The notes under the pieces are model-generated. The model did not search any database. It saw only the letters and a list, made by a program, of their open reading frames with translations, and was not told where the DNA came from. From the NCBI GenBank assembly GCA_004431415.1, contig QPMI01000553.1, positions 124,001 through 188,000 of the forward strand: 64,000 nucleotides of DNA. Reading direction: 5' to 3'. Source of the DNA: Cyanophora paradoxa. Its lineage: Eukaryota; Glaucocystophyceae; Cyanophorales; Cyanophoraceae. Positions 1-10,274 of the stretch are shown here, in pieces (the stretch's first letter is position 1; every line of letters starts with the position of its first letter). A program made the position numbers and the translations under genes.

Positions 1-397
1 CGCAATCCGGCCCTGGAGGCGGCCGTGCGGTTCTCGTCCATGGTCAAGCCGGGCGGGTGGATAGTCGAGCTCGACTGGTGCCCCGCGTGGGCCGAACAGG
101 TGCCCGCCGCCCCTCCTGACAGCGCGGCCGCCTCCGCCCCTTAGTCCGCCGCCCCGCAGGCGTCGCCCCCCGCGCAGGACCCCGCCTGCGCACACTGTCG
201 CAAGAACGAGGGCAGCAACCGGTGCGGCCCCCGCCGTGCCACCCCGCCCCGGCCCGCCCCCCGACCCGCCGCCGCGCGCCGACGCCGCCGCCGGCCGCAG
301 GATGTGCTCGGCGTGCCTCACGGCCCGATACTGCTCGCGAGACTGCCAGACTCAGGACTGGAAGACCCGCCACAAGTTCCAGTGCAGCCGCAAGTAG
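1..397 (+). CDS. MYND-type zinc finger protein, 3' end only
   Basis: Only the C-terminal three exons lie in the window (1-99, 178-221, 301-397). They read through two GT-AG introns (100-177 and 222-300) that keep frame. The spliced end gives CAHCRKN..., then CSAC, then YCSRDCQTQDW, then H and a final C. This is the paired CxxC / CxxC / CxxxC / HxxxC zinc ligand pattern of a MYND finger, placed at the very C-terminus. MYND fingers are protein-interaction modules, often attached to methyltransferase, TPR or ankyrin proteins. The preceding exon (KPGGWIVELDWC) is not recognised; PGGW could belong to a methyltransferase fold but that is a guess. The first intron contains an in-frame stop, so it must be removed. 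Confidence 0.75.
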
Positions 398-791
398 GCT
401 CAAACCGCTCTATCTGCGCCCTGAGGCTCTGGGTGGAGAGCCCGGCGGCCCTGTATCATTTCTACCGTAGTATCGATCCAGTGTAACTAACTTTACCTCG
501 TCTTCTCTTCGCTTTCACCTGTCCAGGTCTGCCGGGGGCTCGACGTGAGCCCGCCGGCAGCGCAACCTTGTATATTTTGATGCATTTCACTGCTTGTGTT
601 GGGTACTAATACTAGAGCAGTAGCTACGGCTAGTTTCACTATGTATTGCTAGGATAGGTACGCTTATGATCAATTTTGCAGCTGCAGCCAGCAGAGTAGC
701 GCGCAGTACTAGTAGTACTAAGTTAACGTTGCTGTATGCATTTTGAAGTCAATCAAACCGCAGTAAAATTACTATGTTCCTTATCCTAGAA
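398..791. other. Convergent intergenic spacer
   Basis: 394 bp between the stop codons of the MYND gene (+) and the TIR gene (-), so it holds both 3' ends. It is less GC-rich than the genes. I see no gene, repeat or clear polyadenylation signal in it. Confidence 0.5.
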
Positions 792-2701
792 CTAGGAGAC
801 GAGGGACAGGGAGAAGGACTGGGGAGAGGGGCTGGAGAGGAGGCGGAGGAGGGCGCCCGAGGGGAGGGCCCGGCAGGTCCCGGAGACGACGGCGCCGCGG
901 TGCCGGCCCTTGAGCTCCAGCTGGCCCCCGTCGCCCTCCAGCGAGAGCAGGACCTCCACGTCGCCACGCGGCGTGAAGGTGCCCGAAGCCGTGTACCCCC
1001 GCGCCGTGCCGCCCCGCGCCCTGCCGCGCCCGCCTCAGCAGAAAATTCGAGTTCGAAACGCCGAGAACGGCGTACCCGAGGAATCCCTCGCCGCGGACTC
1101 GCCCGAAGTGGAAGAAAAGCTCCAGCGTGACGTCCTGCGGCCGCCCTGCTTTCGCGTCGTTAGCGCCGGGGGTACGCCGTGGCTGGACTCCGGGTCCCGG
1201 GAAGTGGAACCCACGCACCGTCGATGGGGAGGGTGCCATGCCAGAGGCCGGACTTGGGAGGGGCCCCGCCGGCGCCGCTCTGCTGGAGGCCCGAGCTGGG
1301 GCGCGCCTTCTTGTCGGGGCCGAAGCTCGAGCTCGAGCCGAAGTCCCCGAAGCCGAACGAGTACCCGTCCTCGTCCCCCTCCTCCTCCTCCTCCAGGTCC
1401 TGCTTGAACTTGGACTCCTCCTCCTTCCGGGCGCCCAGGCCCGTCCCGAAGAGACCGCCCCCGGCGCTGCCGGGCGCCGCGGCGAAGGCCGGCGCCGCCG
1501 TGATCGGCTTGGGGGGGCGCCCGCCACCAACCATCACCGGTGCTGGCAACTCATCCTCCTCCAGGTCGGCGTAGGCGTAGGCCCCTGGGCGGCCGGCGCC
1601 GAGGTTCGGGGGCGCCGGGGCGGCCGCGGCCCTCAGCTCTGAGAGGACGGCGGCTTCGAGGGAATCGCGGGCGGCCCAGGCGATGTACTGCAGGCCCGAC
1701 AGATGGAACTTGAACTCCTGCGGGATCTGCGGGGGAGATTGATGTTAGATCTGATCTCGGATTTGTATTCGATCCACAGCGCCGGGAGAGGCGCACGTCG
1801 CCAGAGAGCATGACGGGTATGATCGCGAAGCTCTGCTTCTTCTCGCGCTTCTCCGCTGCCGGTGCGGCTCGGATTTGATCTCAAGCGTGAATTTGATCTT
1901 AGGGCGGACCGAAGATGTCGAGCTCAATGGAGCACGGAACCGAGGCGAAGTAGTTGGGCGAGAGGATGCACACGGCGACGCGCGACTCGGAGGCAGCGTG
2001 CGCGATCTGTGCCCGCCAGCCCGCCGACCCAGCGTGGATCTCCTTCACGTCTGCTCGCCCGCCCGGTCGGCCCAGGCCACAGGCTTCTCTCGGTTCAGCG
2101 CTGTGCACCGATCCAAATCTTCCCAGCGAGCGGGCCCTGGGCCAGCTTGTCCACAAGCGGGTGCACCGCGTCCTTGTCCTTCGAGGCGTCTGCGGGACGG
2201 CCCCGTCAGCGCCCAGGAGCGGCGTCCGATCGCCCTGGCAGCTTCAAAAGTGTCACGTATACGTACACGAGATGAACACTTCCTTCGGGCGCCCGTCCCC
2301 AAGTGGCAGGCGTGGGATGCTGTCCGCGGAGCGCTGCCCGCTCTGCGCGAGCACCGCGTGCCCCATCACACCCGAAGGCTGACGAACTGGCGGCTGATAA
2401 GCTGGTAATTGAGTGCCGAGCTTTGCATTCACGGTCGCCGTCAGCGACACAATGGCCCCGTTCACGTTGGCTGGTCGGCGGCGCAACCGTCAGCGCCCCG
2501 CTTCTGACGTCGAGGGGCGTACGAACCTACTTCGCGCTCCAGTCGAGCAAGAGATTGGCGGATCTCGCGAAGCTCTTCAGCAGCGTCCGGAGGATTGGCT
2601 CCGTAAATCGTCTGATCCAAACCGCGGCTGTGGGCCCCTGGCGGCGCCGCTGGCCGCGTCTGCGCTGTCTGCACGACAGGGGCGCTTTCACTCGCGCCCA
2701 T
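792..2701 (-). CDS. TIR-domain protein with C-terminal glycine-rich beta module
   Basis: Eight exons give about 456 aa: 2701-2531, 2378-2267, 2189-2109, 2050-1910, 1855-1797, 1726-1219, 1145-1076 and 1020-792. All join in frame; the first intron (147 nt) is the least certain. The TIR domain starts at EVFISYASKDKD. It continues with KIWIDVKEIH, GWRAQIAHAASESR, VCILSPNYF, then CSIELDIF, whose Glu is at the catalytic position of TIR NADases, and AIIPVMLSGD. An acidic, Ser/Gly-rich linker follows. Then WHGTLPIDG...FGRVRGEG...YTASGTF...GDVEV resembles a W-x-G / G-x-V-x-G-x-G / SG-x-F beta-sheet module common in protist proteins. The N-terminus MGASES fits an N-myristoylation site (inference). TIR domains signal by self-association and/or NAD+ cleavage; partner and trigger are unknown. 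Confidence 0.75.
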
Positions 2702-2936
2702 CTAGATGTGGAGATGTAAAGATCTGTCGCAGTTCCGTCCCTCCGACGTCGACTGCGAACCAGCTACAGTGTCGTATACCCAGGCCTAGGCCCGGGGCGT
2801 TAGCAACTCGGCAAGCTCATGATCAGCGGCTTGGATCTGAAAAGTCTCGTGCCGAGACGCCTTACTCTCTATAGCTAAGAGCTAGCTGCCCCACCCCGCC
2901 AAACTGTACACTAAGGAAACGGACGCTGACGGCGCG

Positions 2937-5917
2937 CTACCGCCGCGCCTGCTTGGCCCCGCCGCGGCCGCCAAAGAACTCGACCAGAGAGCGTGAGCCG
3001 GCGGGGGCCTTCGAATTCCTCGCCCGCCCCGCCGGGCCGGGGCCGGGGGGCGGCTGCGGCGCCGGCCGGGGCCGCCCGGGGCCCGTCGGTGCCGGCGGCT
3101 GCGCGGGTGGCGGGGGCGGGGCGATCCCGAGGCACGCGTCGACATGGCGGTTCACGGCGGCGAGGTCCGCGGCCGCGGGGAGCGCCGCCCCGCACACGGG
3201 GCAGCGGGCCGTACCCCCGCCCCGCCCCGCCCCCGCCCCGCCCCCGCCCCGCCTCCTCCCCGTCCTCGTCGTCGTCGTCGCTGGAGATGCAGACGACGTC
3301 TCCGCAGCCGCCCTCCTCGCCGCCCTCGCCGCCCGCCTCGCCCTCGAGCTCGCCCTCGTCTGAGACCAGGTCCTCTACCAGGACCCGCGGCCGGCCCCGC
3401 GCCGTGGCTCCGCCAGGCCCGCCCGCCGCCAGCCAGCGATCCAGCGCGCTCTGCCGCCGCGGCTGCTGCTGCTGCTGCTGCGGCTGCTGCTGGCCCGCGG
3501 GGGGCGCTGGGGATCGAGAGCTGCAGCTGGGTTCGGGCCCGGGCGCCGGCGGCGCGGGGGCCGGCGCCAGGGCCGGGGAGGTGCAACTAGGGCCGGCGGC
3601 GGGCTCCCTCGGGGCCTCCGAGGCCGCCCCGAGGAATGCCCGGAGGGTCCGCTGCCCGCCCTCCAACACCTCCGGCACCTCTTCCTCCTCCTCCTGCGCG
3701 GCCCCTGAGCTCTCTCGTTGATTCGGCCCGAGGGGTACGGCACCGAGCGGATGCCGCCGACGCGGACGCCCAACAGGCGGAGCGTGCGGGGTAGGAGGCC
3801 GTTCAGGAGCGAGAGGGCGGCCGCGGAGACCTCTTCTGGGTCCCGCGTCGCCCTCGGGAGGCTGTGCGCCCTCGTGAGGACCTGGCGGCGCGCCCCGGTC
3901 GGTCAGTCAGCCAGTTTACCGGCCGGCGCGTCCGATAACTAAGTGAGCTTCGTTGTCCTGGCCACCTCCCCCCGCACCTGGAAGGCCGCCGTCTTCGCCT
4001 TGACTGTCACCGTCTTCCCCTGTGGCCGGGCGCGCGCGAGGCCGTCGGCGGGCCGACGACGGCAGCGGGGGGGAACGAAAGGGGGGTACGAGGAGGCGGC
4101 GGTCTCGGAGCTCGTCGCAGACGGCGCGCGCGAACTCGTCCGCCATCGCCCGCAGGCGCCCCGCGTCACCCGTGTCCCCGAACGTCCGCTCGTGGCTGCG
4201 GCCCGTCTGAGCCTTCCCTCACCTGAGCGTCGTCGGATCCGACCGCACCTGACGCTCTTGGGGAGCTCGTCGCCGGCGGGGAGCGTCTCCCCCACGAGGC
4301 CGGAGCCGCCGATGCCGAGGGCGGCGCGGAGGAAGAACTCCAGTGAACAGGGCGAGAAGAGGCGGGAGAGCAGCGGGGCCTGCTCCAGGAGCTGGGGGAC
4401 CCGGGAGACGCCCAGCCCGCCCAGCACCCGCTCCGAGACCTTCCCGATGCCGGGGATCTGCGCCCCACGGATCAAATCTATCGCGGATCAAATCTGTCTC
4501 GAGCGCGCGCGCTCGCCTTGCGGACGGGGAGGCCGGCCATGAACTCGAGGATCTTCTCGCGGACGGGCGGCAGCGCGCTCTGCCCGTTCGGCTTGCGGAG
4601 GTCCGCCTGGAGCTTGGCCAGCATGCGGTTCGGGGCGATCCCCGCGCTGCACGTCAGGCCCGTCCGCCTGCGATCCGGGCCGCCCCGTTGAGCGGAAGGC
4701 GGGCCCCGCCCCGCCCTGCCCCGCCCCGCCAGGCCCAGCGCACTCGAAGACCTCCCGACGCAGCTGCGCGGCGACCTCGCCCGCTGCGGACGCGCGCGGG
4801 GCTCTCAGCGGCAGCGAAGGCGAGGGCCGGAGGGCGGGGCCCCACCGGAGAGGTGCGGGTTCCGCGCGAGGTGCTCCGTGACGTCAATGTACGCCTCGTC
4901 CAGCGACACGGGCTGCGCGGGCGCCCGTCGAGGTTCGGAGGCCGGGCGCAGGCGCGCCAAGGTGGAATTTGATCGGGCGCCGGCGCGCCTCGATGGGCCC
5001 GTAGCGGGCGAAGATTTCCCGCGTCTGCGCCGAGACCTCCCCGTACCGCTCGAAGCGCGGCGGGACGATGACCTGCGGGAACATTCAATCCCGTGGAGTG
5101 GAGATGTGGCACGGGCACGGCGCCGGGCACCAGCTCGGGGCAGAGCTTGCGCCCGATGAAGCCCGGCATGGCCGCCCGCACGCCGTACTTCCGCGCCTCG
5201 TAGTTCGTCGTAGAGAGCATGCTGTTCCCACCGACCTGAGGCGGTTCAAGGAGCGCTAACGAGCGCGGCCGGCAAGATTAAGCCGCGAGAGCTCACGCCG
5301 AGCGGGACGTTAGCGAGTGATGGGTTATCTGGCGGGCGGCCCGGGGCCCGTGAGCCTGGGCAGTCGGGACGAGGACGCCGCACGCACCGTGAATCTCCAC
5401 CGCCGCGTAAAACATGTCCATCTAAGGGGCAGAGAATCCTTTAGAGGCGCCAAGGAGAGGCCCGGAGCAGCGCACATCTACGAGGACCCAAGTTCGGCTC
5501 AGGTCACGGCAAGCCTCGAGCTCGGCGATGCGGCGGTCGACTGCTTCCTTCGCGGCCCGTTGCCAAGACGGGTCCGCAACGAGCGCTCGGGTCTGCCGCT
5601 GCATCTCCTCGACACGGGCCTGCACCTTTGCGAGCTTGCGCTGCTCATTCAGGAAGAACTTCGAGCCCTTGCTCGCTTCGTCTGCGCGCTCGGCGATCAG
5701 CTCGGAGCTCTGCAAGCCGCTCAGCGCTCGGGCGAGCGCTCCCCCCTAGCTGCGGCTGCTGTGGGCGCCTTACGCGCTCCAGCGACAGAGCGCGACAGGA
5801 AAAAGCTCCTGCCGGGACATGGGGCGCGTGGCGCGCTCACAAATGAGGCGGTCGACCTTCTCCTTGTCGACGCTCTGCATGCCAGCCTTCGAGGTGTCCA
5901 GGCTGTACATCTTCGGT

Positions 5918-5951
<34 letters not shown>

Positions 5952-5979
5952 CCGGGGGCCCGCCCGAAGGCGCCGCCAT
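2937..5979 (-). CDS. POLK: DNA polymerase kappa (Y-family translesion polymerase)
   Basis: Fourteen exons encode about 702 aa. Signature blocks, in order: KAGMQSVDKEKVDRLIYEASKGS at the N-terminus (exons 5979-5841 and 5681-5476); catalytic VDMDMFYAAVE (5421-5388); GVGGNSMLSTTNYEARKYGVRAAMPGF; catalytic SLDEAYIDVTEHL (4912-4846); SAGIAPNRMLAK and KPNGQ; the helix-hairpin-helix IPGIGKVSERVL (4457-4249); and the little-finger region ending LRLLGVRVGGI. The tail has a Gln run (about 3445-3490), an acidic stretch and one C2HC UBZ4 ubiquitin-binding finger (CPVC...NRHVDAC, about 3125-3205). It ends in LVEFFGG, a possible PIP-like motif. Two introns (4988-4913 and 4516-4458) are GC-AG. The reading frame shifts by one base in a G/C tract just before the UBZ finger (about 3211-3258). 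The enzyme bypasses bulky lesions at stalled forks. Confidence 0.9.
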
Positions 5980-6081
5980 TGACGAGTACCCCCCAGCTCG
6001 TTCCCCCCGAGCTTCTCAGTACCCCAAGCCCCGCGTTCAATCGCAAACTTTCTCGTCTAGGCCTCAGGCAGGGACACAGCC
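5980..6081. promoter_or_regulatory. 102-bp divergent promoter between POLK and H2A.Z
   Basis: The two start codons face away from each other with 102 bp between them, so both promoters and both 5' UTRs must fit here or overlap. The spacer is C-rich on the plus strand. I see no clear TATA box. Shared regulation is an inference from spacing only. Confidence 0.55.
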
Positions 6082-6744
6082 ATGGTGAGTCGTCGCGGAA
6101 TTGCCGTGAAAGACCTCTCCTCGTCTTTCGGCCCCCGTTTTGCTGCCGTTCTCGATTTTGACCCGTTTGAATTCTTCGCAGTCGGACACCGCGGGCAAGT
6201 CGGACAAGAAGCAGGCGAAGAAGCCCGTCTCCCGGTCGCAGCGTGCCGGTCTCCAGGTTTGCAGCCCTCGCCCAGGCCTCTATCTTAAATTCCGACGACC
6301 TCGGGGTTCCCGCGACTTCGGGGTCGATGACCCGAAGTCGCGGGCGGCGATCCTTCAAGCTTTCTTTGGCTTATACGTGTTGCGTTCTCCGCTACGCAGT
6401 TCCCCGTCGGTCGTATTCACCGTCTCCTGAAGTCGCGTGTCAGTGCCCACGGGCGTGTCGGCGCCACGGCCGCCGTCTACAGCGCTGCCATCCTGGAGTA
6501 CCTCTGTGCTGAGGTTCTGGAGCTCGCTGGTAACGCCTCGAAGGATCTGAAGGTGAAGCGTATCACTCCCCGGCATCTTCAGCTCGCCATTCGTGGTGAT
6601 GAGGAGCTGGACACCCTGATCAAGGCCACCATCGCTGGTGGTGGTGTCATTCCGCACATCCACAAGTCCCTCATCAGCAAGCAGGGCGGCGTTGCGCCCG
6701 GCGGCAAGCCCGGCAAGGAGGGCCCCGGCGGCGCGCCGGCGTAA
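6082..6744 (+). CDS. H2A.Z: Histone H2A.Z variant
   Basis: Three exons encode 140 aa: 6082-6084, 6182-6256 and 6400-6744. The first exon is only the ATG; the donor GTGAGT follows immediately. The second gives [10 protein letters not shown]...SRSQRAGLQ; the third [20 protein letters not shown] through to GGAPA. H2A.Z rather than canonical H2A is shown by [20 protein letters not shown], by [15 protein letters not shown] with the extended acidic patch, and by [14 protein letters not shown] Gly/Pro-rich tail ([11 protein letters not shown]) follows. H2A.Z replaces H2A in nucleosomes around transcription start sites. Introns and the absence of a histone 3' stem-loop after the stop fit a replication-independent variant. 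Its second intron carries a perfect inverted repeat. Confidence 0.95.
6309..6344 (+). repeat. Perfect 14-bp inverted repeat in H2A.Z intron 2
   Basis: Positions 6309-6322 and 6331-6344 are exact reverse complements with an 8-nt loop (6323-6330). In the pre-mRNA this would fold into a strong GC-rich hairpin, about 56 nt upstream of the intron's 3' splice site. Confidence 0.9.
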
Positions 6745-7470
6745 ACTCTTGCTCCCGCGCAGCCCCCTTCCCCTGCTCTTCCTCCTTCTTCCTCGCGTAT
6801 CCCGTGTACATCGCCATCTTCCCTCGTCGTTCCCTCAGCCCTCAGCCATAGGTTGTCCGATATTCAAATCTGATAGGCGTTTGCGTTCTCGGCGGTACAT
6901 CGTCCTCATCTTCCCTTCGTCCGTATCAGGTTTCGAAGCTCTTTCATGTCGTTCGCGGCAGCTAGTGCTCCATTCTTATGCGGATTTCCTTTTGACCGGT
7001 CCTCCAGCTAATCCCGTCCTTCCCTCTCTTCTAAGATGTCACGTCTTGACGCGTTACCCTTAGCTTGAGTGATGTAGCGTGCAAGAATCGAGAACCAATC
7101 TTTTCACAGGCGCCCGATCGTCCCCGTGCCGCCCGCTGCTGTGCCATTCTCGCTTGGGGCCCGCCCTCGCCTCCCGCGTAGGGGCGGGATCAGATGGATT
7201 CGTATCTTTAGCTACTCATGCGCAGAAGATGAGAGAACTGCATGGACTGGGCCGGCCCTTCGCAGTATTCGCACAGCTAAAGTTGCACAACGGCAGTGGA
7301 CGTCCATACGCGCGTCAATTTGTCGCGTGCAGCTGCTCCGCGCACGCATTTGGGGCATTTGAGAGCGTAGTAAGTGAAAGCGAGCGGCGTCCTTGCGCCA
7401 GGACCGAGAGCGAGCCCCCCAAAATTCAAATTTTTCAGGGGTATATCCCTGGCAAAAAGGGAGGCCGTCG
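6745..7470. other. Spacer between H2A.Z and WAPL
   Basis: 726 bp between two plus-strand genes. It holds the H2A.Z 3' UTR, pyrimidine-rich just after the stop, and the WAPL 5' region. Open frames here have no recognisable family features or consistent splice sites. Confidence 0.5.
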
Positions 7471-10142
7471 ATGCGGCGGTACGGCTCGGCGAAGCCGCCT
7501 GTGCGAGAGGAATCTAATGATGACGCGCTCTTTGACGCCCTGATCGCGGAAGAGGGACCCGTTGCCCCGCCGTCGACGGCGGCTTCCAACGTCGCCCCGC
7601 GTCGCCCAGCCGAGCGCCAGGGGGGATCGAAGGCATCGAGGGGCAAGATCGTAGCGAAAGAGCCTGAAAGCGCGTCGGACGACGATGCGAGCGCCTTCCC
7701 GGATTCGCAGGTCCCTCGCCCTCGCGCGCGCACGCGCAATATCGATCTCACGTTCTTTCGAACGCACAGGAAGCGCTCGCGGTGGACTTCAAGAGCGCCG
7801 TGAGGACGCGCGTCGCGCCGAAGTCTGCAGCAGCGCCTGCCCCGGCTCCCGCCTCACAGCCGCAGCCCGACCAGCCCGTGAGAACGTACGCGCGACGAGT
7901 ACGCCAGTCAGCGTCAGCGCCGGCACAGCAGTCGGCTCCGCCGAGCTCGAGCGCCCGGATCCTGCCCGCGAGCGCCCCAAAGCCCAGCGCGCCCCCCGCA
8001 GCTGCAGCGCAGGATCCCTCCGCGGCACCGCCGGCCGCCGAGCCGCTCGCCAAAGCGTCCTCGGCGCCCAAGCGCCTCCGCGTCTGGAACGGGCAGGACG
8101 CCCCCGCAACGCGGCACAGCATCGGGACGAACCGCGAGTTCGGCGGGAGCCGCGCCGACCTGGACGACCTGCAGTACCAGATCGACGGCTGCGGGCCTTC
8201 TTCGTCCATCGCAGTCCGGAAAACCTCGTGCGCGCCTTTCCTGCAGCTGCCCGCGGGCGGGCGGGCCGATCCGGGCGCTTGCGCTTCTGGCAGGATGCAC
8301 GCTGTGCTGGAGCAGGCCGCGTCCGCCGAGACGCGCCTCCTCATGCGGGCGCACGGGCTCACCGCGAACCTGCTGGCCGCCCTGCAGGGCGCGGAGTCCG
8401 ACCCCGTTCGCCCCGTCTCCTTCTCTCCCGCCTCTCTGCTCACGGGCGCGCGTGCGGGGCAGGAGCTGCAGCTGCTTGCGCTTGCCCTCCGGTACCTCTG
8501 CGTGGCCGACAAGTCCGATCTCGAGGCCTTCGACTCGGGAGCCGTCGCGGCCCTCGTTTCCGCCCTCCCCCCCTCGGGCTCCTGGGACGCGCCCTCCCCG
8601 CCCCCGGCCCTCGTACGCCCCTCGCCGCGCGGCTCTTCTCTACCGCTGTTTCTCACTCGCTGTCGCCCGCCAGGCTGAGCCTGTGGAGCGGGTCCTCGCC
8701 TCGTGCGGCGGGGCGGACGAGGAGGGCGCGCCGGCCGCCTCCTGCCCCGCCCTCGCCCTCCGCACCCTCACCCTCCTCGCGGAAAGCTCTCCGGTGCGCC
8801 CCCGCCCTTCCCGCGCCCGTATGGGCCGTCTTCTTACTCGCCGCCGCAGGCCGCGCGGGAGGAGCTGGTGCGGGGCGGCGGCCTTGCCTCGGTCTTCTCC
8901 CTTCTCGAGGCCGCCGCCGCCGCCCTCGGCCCCGCTCCCGTGCGCCCGCCCGCTCTCGAGAACCCTTCGGCTCTCTCTTACAGCTTCGCTGAGCCGCGAT
9001 TGTCCGCACAGGAGCCGGGGCCGTCCGGCGCGGCCCGGCAAGGGCGCAAGCAGGCGGGCAAGGGCCGCAAGGGGGCGGCCCGCTCCGAGTCCCCGGTCTC
9101 GTCCCAAGGGCAGAGGCGCCCCGCCGGCCGCGCGCCCTCCGCGGGCGCTTCGGGAGACGAGGACCGGGCGGGCGGCGGCGGCGGAGGAGGAGGAGGAGGG
9201 CGGGGACCCGTCCTCAGGCGCCTGCGGGAGACTATGGCTCTGGCCGAGCGTGTGACGGGCCAGGGCTCATGGCGATCGAACGAGGCCGGCGGAGCCGCCC
9301 CCGGGCCTCTCCCCGCCCTCCTCTCCGTCCTCCGGACCTTTCCGGGTACGTCGTCCCACCCTCCCGCCTACGGCCGCCCTCCGACCGCCCGGCAGACGAC
9401 GCGGAGCTCCGCGTCTCGTGCCTGGGCCTGCTCCTCAACCTGACCAACGGCTGCGCGCCCGCCGCGGAGCTCCTGGCGGCCTTGGGAGGCCTCGAGGTCG
9501 CCCTGCGGGCCGCGCTGGGGCCCGGCGGGGCCGGCGCCGCCCCCGCGCCCTACGACGCGCGCCTCCGGGCCCTGGGGCTCCTCACGAACGTCCTGGAGCA
9601 GCACCCGCCCTCCCGCGCCGCCCTCGCCGCCGCCCGTGCGCCCCGCCCGCCCGCCCGTAGCCCCCGCGCCGGCGCCGGTCCAACGCGGGCGCGCGCAGCG
9701 TTCGAGGCGTGCACGGCGGGCGAGGCCCTCGCGCGCCGCTTCGTCGAGCTGGCCGTACCCCGCGCCGACTCGGAGGACTCGGACGTGCGTACCCCGCCGA
9801 GCCCTCTCCTCGCTTTGACGTGTACACGGCCGCGCGCAGGAGAGGATCGAGGCGGGGGTCGAGGGCGCCTACTGCGGGCTGGCCCTCTCGTGGCTCCTGC
9901 GCGACGGCGAGGGCGGCGCCGGCGGCAGCTGCAGTACTAGTTCGGGGGGGCGCGGGGCGTGCGAGCGGCTGCTCCCGCTGCTGCCGGGGGGCACGGCGGC
10001 CGCGCTGCGGTCCGTCCTGCGCGGCTTCAGCGAGCTGCACGAGGGCGAGCGCTGGCTCTCGGCCGAGGGGCGCCTCTCCCTCCGGGGCACCCTCGAGGCG
10101 CTCGCCCGCATCGACGCCGCCCGCGCCGCGCTCTCCCCGTAG
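7471..10142 (+). CDS. WAPL: WAPL-family cohesin release factor
   Basis: Exon 1 is 7471-7710 and exon 2 starts at 7770. The N-terminus is disordered and Ala/Pro-rich. The WAPL domain begins at about 8130 with EFGGSRADLDDLQYQIDG, then MRAHGLTANLLAALQ, LALALRYLCVADKSDLEAFD and REELVRGGGLASVFSLLE. It continues with ELRVSCLGLLLNLTNG and YDARLRALGLLTNVLEQHPP, which are armadillo-like helices. The end is GAYCGLALSWLL...LRSVLRGFSELHE, matching the usual WAPL C-terminus. The low-complexity insert at about 9010-9230 (poly-Gly) is unusual. WAPL opens the cohesin ring to release chromatids. Introns after 8600 start GTACG or GTGCG. One 57-nt stretch (8406-8462) could be an intron or coding, since it keeps frame. 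Confidence 0.8.
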
Positions 10143-10274
10143 GCCGTAGATGTAGAGACGACAAATATCGATCGAATTCAGAACGAAGTTCGATCAAATT
10201 TAAAGCGAACGCAATTGCAAGCGGGGGGGAGCAAGTCAGGGGTACAGACGCGCAGCACTGCACCAGTCCTTGAC

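Noticed and set aside
7212-7751. Minus-strand open frame overlapping the start of WAPL
   Set aside because: Antisense shadow of WAPL exon 1 and its upstream region; no motif and the plus strand explains it.
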